Shown: positions 37,812-47,879, numbered from the stretch's first letter. The stretch: DNA of 64,000 nt from Anthoceros angustus (GCA_010909165.1 MU008174.1:682001-746000), one strand, 5' to 3'. Translations and numbers: made by a program. The notes: generated by a model not told the origin, from the sequence alone.

Positions 37812-39938
37812 GAGGTTCTTCGTCACTAGCAAAGGCGTGCCATCACGTGTGTTGAGGAGCCCAAACGCCAGGGCCAATTTCTCAGCATGGCCACACAATG
37901 CATCTTCCTTTTCTCTCTCAGACATTGCCTCCAGCACCAACTCGGTATGCGGCACATGACCTCCGTCCTTCAGCCTCTCATTCAAGGTACTGAGCTTTGA
38001 TGATATTTGTGGTCTCTCCTCCCCAACGGTGAACTCGTGGACTTTGTTATTTAGTTCGATGCAGGCCCTGGCAGGCTTCTTCTTGGCACCTGCAGTCCTT
38101 CTCAAGCCCTCTATTCTGTCCACATCCCCCCACCTGCCGGCACTTGCATACATGTGTGCCAACAGCACATACGCCAGAGAATATTGAGGTTGCAGCTCAA
38201 TAAGGTTATCGAAACACCTCCTGCCACGATCTATGTCACCATGGTTTTTGCACGCACTTAGCAATGAGGTCCACCCAACAACGTCACTTTCAAATGGCAT
38301 AGTCCGCAGCATATGTTCTGCCTCATCAAGGTGGCCAGACCGCCCAAGAAGATCAACCATGCAATTATAATGCTCCAGGGTTGGCTTCAGGCCATGGTCC
38401 CCCATCATTCTGAAGTACTGCTTGCCTTCAGTCACCAGGCCCCTGTGACTGCATGCTACGAGGAGGCAGGCGAAAGTAGCATCATCAGGCCTGACACCAT
38501 GCTTCTGCATCTCTTGAAAGCATTGGAACGCCATTCGACTGTCACTATCTTCAGCATAGGCATTCAGCAGTGCAGTCCAGGTCACCACGTCTCTGGTATG
38601 CAATCTGTCGAAGACCCTGCGGGCATCCTCTATGCTCGCACATTTCCCATACATGTCCACCAGACAGTTGCCGACAACGACATCAGCTTCCAAACCCCGT
38701 TGCTGAATCTGTGCATGGAGCTGCTTTCCCTGATGCAGAGCTCCAACGGTCCCACATGCTTGCAGGAGGGCCACAAATGTGACCTGATTTGCAGGAGTGA
38801 TGCCCTCCCGCTGCATATCCGCAAAAAGAGAAAGGGCTTCTACGCCGAGCTCGTTTTGCGCATATCCTGAAATCATGGCAGTCCATGTCACCACATCTCT
38901 GCTGGGCAATGTGTCAAAAACCCTACGTGCATCCTCCAAGCTCCCACACTTTGCATACATGTCCACCAGACAGTTGCCCACAAACATATCAGGCTCCACT
39001 GCACTCGCCAAAATATCACCATGCACCTCTGCGCCAGCAGCCAAATCTGCTGCAGCGGCACACGCCTTTAGGACAGCCACAAACACATAATTGTCTGGCT
39101 CCGCAGCAGACTCACGCATCTGCCGATACAACTTGACAGCCTGCGAAGCTTGTCCGTGCTCAGCATGAGCCTTGATTATAGAAGCCCACATAAAGGTGTT
39201 AGGACAAGCCACCTTGCTGAACACCTCCTTTGCTTCAGCCAGCTTCCCATGAGAAGCATACATACAAATAATGTGGTTACCCAGAAACGAGTCTGACCCA
39301 TGCCCACCTCTCAAACTAAGAGCATGAACTCGCCTGCCAAGCACCAAATTCCTCTGAGCAATGCACCTCTTAAGCACACGGTAGAAGAGGGAGACCTCCA
39401 CAGCCCGACCTTCTTGCACAAGTAGGTCCAACGCATCCACAGCCCCCCCGAGATGCCCCTCCTCAAACAGCTTATCCCACTTCTCAACCTCAAAGCTCTC
39501 TCGATACATGCCAGAGGCACTGCCCGAAGTTGTAGTCCCTTCAGACCCATCCGCTGCTTGAGAGTCCCACAGAGCAAGCTTGGAGTCCACCCAAGCAGGC
39601 TTGTTTCTGTTGTCCATGTACAGAGCTTCCTTGGACCTCTTGTGCCTGAAGTCAGGATGACGGGTGCTCCTCTTCGCCTGCCGGTTGTCCCACCACTGCG
39701 TGGGGTCTAAGAAAAAGTCCTGCCACAGCACCTCCTGTCTATCTTTGTGAGTAATTCTTTCGGCCGTGGAGCTCCCTCCAGCCCGCACATCAAACCCGAC
39801 ATTTCCCGGCAAGTGTGGGCTGGATACAGGACAGCGGATGCAAGCAAGCGAGGAATTCGATAACAAACCATCGAACCCTGCGTGCTGAATCCTGCTGTTC
39901 CCCAAGTCGGCAAGCGAAAAATTTGAGCCGGCACGCAT
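37746..39938 (-). CDS. PLS-class PPR protein with E and DYW domains and an OSB-like PDF block
   Basis: PLS-class PPR-DYW proteins bind organellar RNA and usually direct C-to-U editing. The frame is open from 40,028, but that codon is GTG and no in-frame ATG lies upstream of it. The first ATG is at 39,938, giving about 730 residues. From that start, residues ~69-117 carry a tryptophan-rich block ([27 protein letters not shown]) resembling the PDF motif of organellar single-stranded DNA-binding (OSB) proteins. About a dozen PPR repeats follow (e.g. [22 protein letters not shown]), then E motifs and the DYW start [12 protein letters not shown] with the deaminase [13 protein letters not shown]. 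The last 21 residues are frameshifted. An organellar role fits the family; the N-terminus is not an obvious transit peptide. The gene is intronless as seen. Confidence 0.85.
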   Translation of the reverse strand: MRAGSNFSLADLGNSRIQHAGFDGLLSNSSLACIRCPVSSPHLPGNVGFDVRAGGSSTAERITHKDRQEVLWQDFFLDPTQWWDNRQAKRSTRHPDFRHKRSKEALYMDNRNKPAWVDSKLALWDSQAADGSEGTTTSGSASGMYRESFEVEKWDKLFEEGHLGGAVDALDLLVQEGRAVEVSLFYRVLKRCIAQRNLVLGRRVHALSLRGGHGSDSFLGNHIICMYASHGKLAEAKEVFSKVACPNTFMWASIIKAHAEHGQASQAVKLYRQMRESAAEPDNYVFVAVLKACAAAADLAAGAEVHGDILASAVEPDMFVGNCLVDMYAKCGSLEDARRVFDTLPSRDVVTWTAMISGYAQNELGVEALSLFADMQREGITPANQVTFVALLQACGTVGALHQGKQLHAQIQQRGLEADVVVGNCLVDMYGKCASIEDARRVFDRLHTRDVVTWTALLNAYAEDSDSRMAFQCFQEMQKHGVRPDDATFACLLVACSHRGLVTEGKQYFRMMGDHGLKPTLEHYNCMVDLLGRSGHLDEAEHMLRTMPFESDVVGWTSLLSACKNHGDIDRGRRCFDNLIELQPQYSLAYVLLAHMYASAGRWGDVDRIEGLRRTAGAKKKPARACIELNNKVHEFTVGEERPQISSKLSTLNERLKDGGHVPHTELVLEAMSEREKEDALCGHAEKLALAFGLLNTRDGTPLLVTKNLVCVMTVTAVPRSCQGLKTERL

Positions 39939-40287
39939 CTTTTCAGCAGCTTCAGCGATGCACAGATAACATCCCGCTCCTGCACCTGCAGCAGCAGCAG
40001 CGTGGTTCGCGGGCGAATCGTTTGACACGTCTATCTCGAACCCAGAATCCGCTATTATCCAGTTAAAGTGGAATTGTGGCTACGATTCGTTAATCCCGGT
40101 GGTGGCAGGATTCCTTGAGGACAAGGCAGCGCATAGTGTGCGTCCCGCAGTCATGCATTGGCGATGGCGAAGCTATTTCTTGCAGGAAGCCCTAGCTTGG
40201 GAGAAGCCATGGCTTTGGAGCTTTCTTCAGGCGGCCCCAGGCTGGCTACGGGGAGAGCATGGCTTAGGAAGCCTCTGCTTGGCGCAG

Positions 40288-40460
40288 CCCTAGCTATGGG
40301 GAAGGGGAGGCAGCGTAGCTGCGAGAAACCATGGCCATGGAGAAGGGGAAGCAGCGTAGCCGGAAGAAGCCATGGCTATGGCGCAGGGGAAGCAGCGTAG
40401 CTGGGAGAAGCCATTAGCTGGGAGAAGCCATGGGTGTGGAGATGGGGACGCAGCTGAGTG
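40288..40460. repeat. 41-bp minisatellite, ~4 degenerate copies
   Basis: The repeated core is CATGG-(C/T)ATGG-AGAAGGGGAAGCAGCGTAGC-(C/T)GG(G/A)AGAAGCC. The last copies are partly deleted (AGCCATTAGCTGGGAGAAGCC). Short open frames across it are by-products of the repeat. Confidence 0.7.
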
Positions 40461-40907
40461 CCAACAAGGACGGTTTGAGATAGACCATGTGGGTAAGAGC
40501 GATGGTTCCTTAGGATTGGGCTTTGGCAACGTACCGGCCCCGCCCCTCTACAAATGGCGGGTCGGACCCACCTTTTAGGTGCCACGATGGCACATTAACG
40601 ATATGGAGCTTCTGTCTACCCGGTATCCTCTCTCTACGAACGTAAACGGTATCATTTCTCTCTACGAACCCTCAATTCTCTCTACGAACCCTCGCCTCCC
40701 TATGCTCGTGCTGTGCAGGTAAGTGGCTTTCTTTTCGTGGGGATGAATTGGCACTTACCTTTCTTTCGTGGGGATGAATTGGTGGTGTTTAGTCCTCGTT
40801 CTCGCATTTTCATTGACACTATTGATTGAAGATTATTTATATTATTTGAATTTATTTTTGTATTCGTCTAGACCATTTCACCGCAATCTATGTAGTTCCC
40901 ATATTTC

Positions 40908-40968
40908 AGTCCCATGAAGGAAATCCGTCCTTAGTGGACTTCAATAAAATTCTCCTTCTTCTTCTTCT
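40908..40968. repeat. Left copy of an opposed ~55-bp repeat
   Basis: AGTCCCATGA-GGAAATC-GTCCTTAGTGGACTT-AATAAAATTCT-CTTCTTCTTC is the reverse complement, with about four mismatches, of 45,847-45,902. The pair encloses about 5 kb of retroelement-like and thymidine-kinase-like sequence. It may represent terminal or 3'-end sequence of one repeat family inserted in two orientations. Confidence 0.75.
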
Positions 40969-41195
40969 ATGGCCTCTCCCACGCTTCCATGCCTACCATT
41001 GTGCCAATGCTTCGTTTGACGTCATTTTGTTTTTCATCAAGGAGTGTACTTCTTCAATACAATGATATATTCTACATTTTATTTTTATTTTTATATATTA
41101 AAGTTTTTTCTTGATATTATATATTAAAGTATTTTTATCAAATAATATATTATTGACGTGTAACCATAAGTTGGTGTTATATCTTATGCAGAACA

Positions 41196-41507
41196 ATGAT
41201 AGGATTAAGGAATATTGCAATAGTTGTAAAACTTCTTAAGAGATACCAGCATTCACACGAGTACGAAAGTCAAGGGTTAAGCTTAGTCGGAGTATGTCAC
41301 GTATGGCTAACAATGAAAAAGTATGAGACATATATAATACGCATTCCTCTAGGAAAGTTTATGTATCGCGACACCAAATGCGCGCTTGCAAGTGTAGTTG
41401 CTCTTGTAGGATTTGCAGCTTTGCCTACACCTCGTGATGCACATGAGGAGGATCTGGGTGAAGAGGAGGATGTCATGACTCAAGAAGTCATTGAATGCCA
41501 TGTCTAA
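41196..41507 (+). CDS. Unidentified 103-codon reading frame
   Basis: A true ATG-to-TAA frame in AT-rich surroundings. The product begins MIGLRNIAIVVKLLKRY, contains a mildly hydrophobic LASVVALVGFAALP segment and ends in an acidic tail (HEEDLGEEEDVMTQEV). I recognise no family. It could be a fragment of a retroelement or a chance frame. Confidence 0.25.
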   Translation: MIGLRNIAIVVKLLKRYQHSHEYESQGLSLVGVCHVWLTMKKYETYIIRIPLGKFMYRDTKCALASVVALVGFAALPTPRDAHEEDLGEEEDVMTQEVIECHV

Positions 41508-42105
41508 TTTAAGTATTTTAATTAATAATTTGTATAATAAATTACAAAACTAAAAGTAATAATTTACATAATGAATTACAAGACTGAAAGAAATCAATGC
41601 GAAGAGAGCTCAATTGAATAAATTAATTATAATTGATTGGAATGTAAAGGATTCAAAGAAATTGTGATTAATTGGAAAGCACTGAAGACCATAACCATAA
41701 TAAGTTTTGCATGGAGTTTGACTGTTTACTGTACTGTTAAGAAACAGTTAATAGAATGCTATATAAGCAGTTTTCACCTTAAAATAGGCATTCTTTTGAA
41801 AGTTCTCGCATGATTTCTGTGTTTACAGCCATTTCGCATGCACAATTTTCACAATTTGTAATTCATAAAGAAAAATCTTAAGCTTGAACTTATCAATTGA
41901 ATCATGTGTTCTTTGTTGTGATCTTTTATGATTTTTTATTTTTTATTAGACAGAATTCATTTGAAAACAACTCAGAATGTAGCACGATTACTTTAGAGTT
42001 TCTTGTTCTAGTTAGATTAGCTTAGAATTTCTTACTCTAGCTTGATCAGCTTGAAATCTCTTACTTTCAAAAGAATGCTTGTTTTGTTCCACTGAACATA
42101 ATTCC
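41508..42105. other. AT-rich intergenic sequence, nothing recognised
   Basis: It contains poly-A/T rich stretches and a short direct repeat of TAGATTAGCTTAGAATTTCTTACTCTAGCTTGATCAGCTTG type sequence (two loose copies around 42,005-42,060). No coding or RNA gene signal is visible. Confidence 0.5.
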
Positions 42106-42669
42106 ATGAGTGACGATGATAAAAATGGAGAATTTTTCATTATTATGGGACCTATGTTCAGTGGCAAGACAAATCACTTTGTTAAGAAACATACAATTAG
42201 AATGAGAAGCAGGTAGATTAGCAATCTTAGTTAAGTATGATAAAGACAATAGATATGCAATTAATGCAGTCGTAGCACATACAGGAGAACAATCACATTG
42301 TCTAACTATAGGCGAATTGAAGAGTTTAAAGTCGATAATTGGTGAAGGTCAATTTAATAGATTAAACACCATTGGTATAGACGAGGTTCAATTCTTCTAT
42401 GATTTGATAGAGTTTGGTGAAGAATCAGCCAATAAAGGAAAGAAAATTATAGTGGCGGATTGGACGAGATAGCTATCAAGACCATTTGGAAAGTTATTAC
42501 AATTGATTTCATGAGCTGATAGACTAGAAAAATTGTTAGCCAAATGTAAATTAGTAGCAAGTTAGCACTATTCACACATAGAATTGGAAAATTATTACTT
42601 CAAATCGTAGTTGGAGGTGGAGATATTTACATGCCATTATTTCGAAAGCATACTTATTTAGAGAAATGA
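42106..42669 (+). pseudogene. Class II thymidine kinase-like relic
   Basis: Over about 188 codons, near the usual size of class II (TK1-type) thymidine kinases, the order of motifs is right. A P-loop IIMGPMFSGKT sits near the start, then ILVKYDKDNRY, the Walker B-like IGIDEVQFF, GKKIIVA, SRPFGKLLQLI, and the C-terminal lasso/zinc region GGGDIYMPLFRKH. Thymidine kinases phosphorylate thymidine for DNA precursor salvage. The frame is broken by at least two shifts and in-frame stops, and the zinc cysteines look lost, so it is not functional. It could derive from a plant nuclear gene or from a large DNA virus; the sequence alone does not decide. Confidence 0.6.
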
Positions 42670-42962
42670 GCAATGAATATCCAGGAAGCAATTGAATATA
42701 TCTGGGTATTCAATGGTGTAGATTAGTTTATTAGTTGATGAGTAACATTAATTGAGTGAGACATTTTTCACTATGAAAGCCTTTGATTTGCCATATTTTA
42801 AAACAGAATTAAATTTATTTTTACAATAAAAATCGTAATTAGTAATTGGGAATCAAAAGTTGGATTAGAAGTTTAATCAATTCGGAAATCCAATGAATGA
42901 TAGAGAGAAAGAGATTCGAGATGTCCAAAATGGGTTTCATTCTCTCAAAATATCATTACCAT
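42670..42962. other. AT-rich sequence after the TK relic, no gene seen
   Basis: Short fragmentary frames only. The base composition matches the TK relic, so it may belong to the same insertion. Confidence 0.4.
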
Positions 42963-42972
42963 TTTCACCACG

Positions 42973-43170
42973 ATGGCGAGGAGTGAGGGAAGGTATAAGA
43001 GAGACACGCTGTTGATGGGAAGCAAATTGCAGCGAGTCCTCGAGCAACAAGCAGAGCAAATTGCGCAACAGCAGGAGAAGATAAACAAGGAAGAAAAGAG
43101 GGCTACAAACGAAAGGGGGAAGAAAGTGGAGGGACATAACCCACCTCCCAAGGAGCAAGTCCCACTTTGA
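42973..43170 (+). CDS. Small charged, coiled-coil-like reading frame
   Basis: ATG to TGA, 65 codons. A Gln/Glu/Lys-rich segment (RVLEQQAEQIAQQQEKINKEE) looks helical. I recognise no family. Other frames follow closely (to 43,425), so it may be part of a decayed larger protein such as a retroelement gag. Confidence 0.25.
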   Translation: MARSEGRYKRDTLLMGSKLQRVLEQQAEQIAQQQEKINKEEKRATNERGKKVEGHNPPPKEQVPL

Positions 43171-43425
43171 CACAAAAAGGAGAACTTAGGAATCAAATAG
43201 GCCATTCATGCACGCCTTCTAATGTCTGCTTGGTTGGAGGGCAAATTAGGGTTGAAGCACAGGTGGAAGAAAGGCAAGACCAGGGAATCAGATGCAGACA
43301 TATTAGTGTTGGGAAACAGTGGCGATGGAAGGGTACTGGTGAATGTGCACGTGACGGGGGACAGTTGCTCGAGGAAAGACGCAAAACATGTAACTGTCTC
43401 CTGCGTTGAAAGCGAGGAAATTTAA

Positions 43426-43818
43426 GTGAGAGCCAAGGAAGAAGGAGAAAAACTTAATTTGGCAACACTGTCTGGAGATGAAGACAAGGATTTGCTAGCA
43501 AACAAACTTGTCAGCTCTTACTCCAGCATGACGGAAGACATTGATAGAGACGTGTTGTCTTTACATGCTGACAATATTGTGGAAGAGGGTTCATCTTGTG
43601 CCCACAGAAACATACAGGAGGTGCACAAGAATACAAACAGTTTGGCAACAGGTGAAGACATATGCAACAATGCCCAGGCAGCTGGTGAAGACGCATATAC
43701 ATGCACTCAAGCAGTTGATGAAGACACATGTGTGTACACAGTAAGCAAAAATATAGACTTTTGGGCAATCTGTGAGGACGTAAATGCTCATGTGGCTAGC
43801 AAAGGTGCAGACGGTTGA
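43426..43818 (+). CDS. Reading frame with acidic 11-residue repeats
   Basis: The frame is open from a stop at ~43,425; its first ATG is near 43,528. Between about 43,650 and 43,745 the DNA repeats with a 33-bp period, encoding (G/D)ED followed by eight variable residues (GEDICNNAQAA, GEDAYTCTQAV, DEDTCVYTVSK). Third-position differences between the repeats are compatible with past coding. Function unknown. Confidence 0.3.
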   Translation: MRAKEEGEKLNLATLSGDEDKDLLANKLVSSYSSMTEDIDRDVLSLHADNIVEEGSSCAHRNIQEVHKNTNSLATGEDICNNAQAAGEDAYTCTQAVDEDTCVYTVSKNIDFWAICEDVNAHVASKGADG

Positions 43819-44859
43819 TGGAGATGCAGTTGACCAGCATATCTTGAAGACAAGTGCTTGTAAAACCCCATTCTACACACCATGCGATGCTCAGACAGTC
43901 AATAAAGACACTTTGAGGGTTGGTGTTTTCACAAACATGATCATAAACTCACAATCCAGTGCTGTATATTGAAAGCAATGTTGGAGAATGACTACAAGTT
44001 TGGAGGCTTCTCAGATTAGGGTACTGGATCTCAAGTGTGCAAAGTTGGGTTGACACAAGGGTTGAAGACACTACAATGCTCTGCAAGCGTTTTTATAGCA
44101 ACAGATTTTGTAAACACACATTGAGTAGGCATTAAGCAGGGCCTCATGTAGACAAGCTGCGCAGGTCGTGGAGTGTGTGCCTACAAGCACTTCCAAAGAT
44201 GATAGAATGATGTGCAAACCTATATGGAGAAGGAATATTGGGGAGGCAGCAAAATGTTTGACAGATCTAGATCTAGTAATGATTATTTCGTCACACCTTA
44301 GAGCAAGCTGATGCTACCTTCACCAAGTGAAAGTGGGCAGCAACGAGGCCTGGCCTCTTTCTCATAAATCTTTGTAGTGAGCCTGCATAGTGGCACAAAA
44401 ATGCTACAGCTCAGGAGCTGTAGCATTTTTCCTACAGATTCGTTTCAAAGCCAAACTCTTGAAATTGGAGTGTATCTCAAGCTGGACATGATGTTTTGGG
44501 TCTAGGTATGAGCTAGCACTGATTAATGACGGACTCAGAAGACGCATAAGCAAGCCTGGTAGATCAGCTGTAGGTCAGTGAAGGATGTGGCGTGGTGCTT
44601 GATCCTTGATGGAGTGGGTTCAACTGAAGGTTTTAGATCATGGATGGTGGGACGGCAACCTCAAGCATCTTTGAACCAGTAGGATCCCTTGTGCCTCCTA
44701 TCGACAATGGCAGTGGTCGTTTTCCTTGGTCTAATGAAAGACCACTTGACAATGTGGAGTTCTGATACAATCACAGGCGATATGGACATTTTGTGAGCCG
44801 GAGGTGCTTGGGTGTTAGCCTCTCAAACGTAGTTTTAGCAGGAAAGTTATGAGCACGGG
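43819..44859. other. Intergenic or decayed element sequence with a palindrome
   Basis: Apart from the palindrome at 44,397-44,430 I see no supported gene. There are short frames without recognisable motifs. Confidence 0.4.
44397..44430. repeat. 34-bp palindrome, 16-bp perfect stem and 2-nt loop
   Basis: AAAAATGCTACAGCTC is followed by AG and then by its exact reverse complement. The arms end in A and T runs. It could be a cruciform or hairpin site, or the joined ends of a small foldback element. There is no similar sequence nearby. Confidence 0.85.
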
Positions 44860-45348
44860 GATCATTGGACGAATACTATATACTATCAAAGCTTGAGAGT
44901 GCACATGTTGAGGGAATATGATGCTACGAAGGCAAAGGTGAACAAGCCAGATAAGTATCTACAATAGTGCTTATCAATTGATGCAAGACACAAGAATGCA
45001 CAATGAATCTGAGATATGTCATAAATATATTGTTCATTTGGATGACAACATAAGAGATGATGTATGCCAAGAGTTGATACTAAAATATGGGAGAAATTAC
45101 ACGTTAGCTACAGTTTTCTCAATTGCTGAAAAACATGAACAAGCTAAAACAATGATGAGAGCATTGGATAAGAAAGCTACAATAGATAGAGGATATAACA
45201 CAATTCATATGGGAGGAAGAACAACATTCAATACCAATCGCGGGAGACCCGGGGGGGAGGAGGAGGGGAGGGGGAGCAATTCCAAAGATATACTCAAAAT
45301 TCTCATTGGAGAAATGATTGATATACATATGAGAGTGATGCATTAAAT
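44860..45348 (+). pseudogene. Retrotransposon gag-like fragment
   Basis: Reading through one frame break near 44,970, the translation resembles the capsid part of plant Ty3/gypsy gag: a YQSLR...LREYDA segment, then HKYIVHLDDNIRDDV, LILKYGRNYTLATVFSIAEKHEQAKTMMRAL and a basic/Gly tail. The pattern of a domain ending in TLxxAxxxAExxE matches gag proteins known to me; no zinc knuckle is visible. The end is disrupted by a G-rich run (45,250-45,278). Confidence 0.45.
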
Positions 45349-45659
45349 GATGAACATATGAATGAGAACATAACATCATTGTGTTTAACACATTGATCAA
45401 ATAGAAACAACAATTGTGATAGAAGTTTGTGGAACGCAAAATTTTGGGCCACTGGATCAAGTGAGTTTGTTTTGGAACAGGTCCAACTTCTTTGGGTTAG
45501 AAATGGTGTGGAGGAAACATGCCAGAACTTTTTTGGTTCTTTTTGAAGCTGGAGTTGTAGGATACTATTAGGAAGGTGGGGAGGATACTTAGGGAAGAAG
45601 AAACGGGTCAAAATGACCTTGTGGTGAGGAGAGTAGGTGACAAATGTGAGCGGTAGGGG

Positions 45660-45822
45660 TCACCTACTATCGTAGGTAAGTTATCTACTATGGTAGGTAA
45701 GACACCTACCATAGTAGGTGAACACCTACCGTCATAGGCGAGTCCCCTACCACAATAGGTAAGAGACCTACCGTCGTAGGTCACTAACCTACTACCATAG
45801 GTGACAACTTATCGGGGTAGGA
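45660..45822 (+). repeat. 21-bp repeat, 8 copies, each palindromic and each a heptapeptide
   Basis: Copies start at 45660, 45681, 45702 (20 bp), 45722, 45743, 45764, 45785 and 45806. Each has a core of ACCTACYRT-GTAGGT type, which is its own near reverse complement. In one plus frame the copies read SPTIVGK, LSTMVGK, TPTIVGE-like, TPTVIGE, SPTTIGK and RPTVVGH, so the period is exactly seven codons apart from one copy with a missing base. Confidence 0.85.
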
Positions 45823-45846
45823 AGTACAAGGTTAAGGCAGGATAGA

Positions 45847-45902
45847 AGAAGAAGAAGAATTTTATTTAAGTCCACTAAGGACAGATTTCCGTCATGGGAC
45901 TT
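45847..45902. repeat. Right copy of the opposed ~55-bp repeat
   Basis: GAAGAAGAAGAATTTTATTT, then AAGTCCACTAAGGAC and CATGGGACT, is the inverse of 40,908-40,968. Confidence 0.75.
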
Positions 45903-46722
45903 GGTACTTAACAACTTGTAAATGGTGTGCCTAAGCTACTTGTACCAAGGGCATCCACTCCCTTTAGGCACCCCATCTAAGTACCGATCTAAGCTCAGGA
46001 TGCTTGATCACGACGTTCTTATAAATGTGTGTCCATTTGGCCTAACCTATATATGTCTCTTTTAGTGGATTAGATAAACAAGCCGAAATAGGAAATTAGG
46101 TTATTAGAGACCAATTTTGGGCAAATAGAAATTAGGAAAACAAGGAAAATAGAATTTTAGCATAAGGGGGATTGGGAAACTCCAATCAACGGTGGAAAGG
46201 GTGCCACGTGGTGCACATCCAAGGGCAAAGTAGATTCGTAGTTACCATTATTAACCCCCAGGTTATGACTTGAAGGTGGGAAAGCGCTAACACTGCAGGA
46301 AGGCGCTGCCACACCAAGAGCTACAAAAGAGCCCCACACAGCATTGCAACGTGCATGTGCCTGTGCAGAGCCAAACAAGAGGGGCGCGAGCTAGGCAATA
46401 GAGGAGAAATAAGCAAGAAGCAAAGTAGAGGTGAAAGAAGGAGAAAGAGAAAGAGAAGGAGCCCAATTGTCAGGAAGTAGGTAACGCTTGACCAAGCTTG
46501 GAGGAGTGTTGGGAAGAGCGGGTCGTGGCAAGATTGAGGAGGGATTGCGGAGAAAGGACCCTCAATTTGTGGGGAGGTGTGAGAGCTCATGAAACGCTCT
46601 TGGAGAAATCCTCCTTTCGAAGTCACAGTGAGTGGAGATTTGCGCTAGGAAGGCAAGGGTGCAAGAGCCAGGGAAGATTGTGAGCAAGGGTGAGGTCTAG
46701 GACGTGGCGTGTGTGTGGAAAT

Positions 46723-47825
46723 TGTGAGGGAAGAAGGACACCTATCGTGGTAGGGATTTGGCACCCAACATAAGAGTTGCAGGAGAGGTGATTCTCTTCC
46801 TTAATTTTGTGCAGGAGCTCAGCAAGGAGGCATTACAAAGCCCACCACAACCAAGGGGAAAGAGGCAGCCACCAAAGCCAGAACGCCCACAAAGGAGAAT
46901 GGGGCAAGCAAGGACAAGGTGCCTAAGAAAAGAGGACCAAATCCTGAAGGATGGACGTTGGAAATGCCGCAGTTCACATGTTTTGCAAGGCAACTGTCCT
47001 CTAAGGATCTCGCAAATTTGAGGCCTTGGACAGCGGAGTAGAATATCCAACTGGAATGGGTGTATGGGAGACATTGGGCGTATTCCAATCTGGAATTAAT
47101 CAAGGAATGCTATGTGAATTTACACTAGACAAAGGAGGAGTTGGCTGCTGTGCCCGAGAGGAATACTAGGACGGATCCGAGGTGCTGGACGATGAGGAGC
47201 ATAAGGCAAGTGTATGGATGCCTGGATAGCGAAGATGACGGAATCACCCTCATGGAAGGAACCAACGGTGGAAAACGGTCTTCCTCCATGAACTGAGGGT
47301 GATTCCGTTATCTTCGCTATCCGGGCGTCCATACACTTGCCTTATGCTCCTCACCGGCCAGCACCTCGGATCCGTCCTAGGATTTCTTTCGAGCACAGCA
47401 GCCAACTCCTCCTCTGTCTGGTATAAATTCACATAGCATTCCTTGATTAATTGCAGATTGGAGTACGCCCAATGTCTCCCATACACCCATTCCAGTTGGA
47501 TATTCTACTCCGCTCTCCAAGGCCTAAAATCTGCGAGATCCTTAGAGGACAATTGCCTTACAAAACATGTGAACTGTGGCATTTCCAGCTTCCATCCTTC
47601 TGGATCTGGTCCTCCTTTCTAAGGCGTCTTGCCCTTGCCTGCCCCACTTTCCTTTGTAGGCGTTTTGGCTTTGGTGGCTGTCTCCTTCCCCTTGGTTGTG
47701 GTGGGCTTTATAATGCCTCCTTGTTGAGCGCTCGTGCACGAAATTGAGGAAGAGAATCACCTCTCCTACAACTCTTATGTTGTTTGCCAAATCCCTACCA
47801 CAGTATATGTCCTTCTTCCCTCACA
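46723..47825. repeat. 1.1-kb inverted repeat (two ~545-bp arms, 14-bp loop)
   Basis: The left arm 46,723-47,263 and the right arm 47,278-47,825 are reverse complements with scattered substitutions and short indels (e.g. ...GAATCACCCTCATGGAAGGAA against TTCCTCCATG...GAGGGTGATTC at the centre). Both arms contain the same decayed protein-coding fragment. In the left arm it reads KKRGPNPEGWTLEMPQF and TCFARQLSSKDLANLRPW, and further YGRHWAYSNLELIKECYV. The motif order suggests a retroelement gag-like protein, unidentified. A transcript crossing it would form a long hairpin. Confidence 0.9.
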
Positions 47826-47879
47826 GATGCTGCACATGTAATCTCTCTAAGAAGAGATGACATCAGACCATCTAAGTGG

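Larger units (their letters stand above)
39939..41195. other. PPR 5' flank with GC-rich 41-bp minisatellite; otherwise no gene seen
   Basis: A run of GCAGCAGCAG-type triplets lies just upstream of the PPR ATG. From 40,288 to 40,460 there are about four copies of a ~41-bp unit of the type ATGGCCATGGAGAAGGGG-AAGCAGCGTAGC. Beyond 40,780 the composition becomes strongly AT-rich. I see no supported coding region. Confidence 0.6.
45349..46722. other. Decayed element sequence with palindromic 21-bp repeats
   Basis: It contains the 21-bp repeat (45,660-45,822), the right member of the opposed 55-bp pair (45,847-45,902), and the start of the long inverted repeat at its right end. No intact gene is supported. 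Confidence 0.45.

Noticed and set aside
38313-38870. 185-codon plus-strand frame
   Set aside because: It lies entirely antisense to conserved PPR repeats and has no motif of its own; it is a shadow of the PPR gene.
39939-40028. PPR protein start at 40,028
   Set aside because: The codon there is GTG and there is no in-frame ATG between it and the upstream stop. Plant translation would start at the ATG at 39,938 unless an unseen upstream exon exists.
42973-43425. Chain of small frames as one gag protein
   Set aside because: The frames differ, are separated by stops and show neither zinc knuckle nor capsid motifs, so joining them would be speculation.
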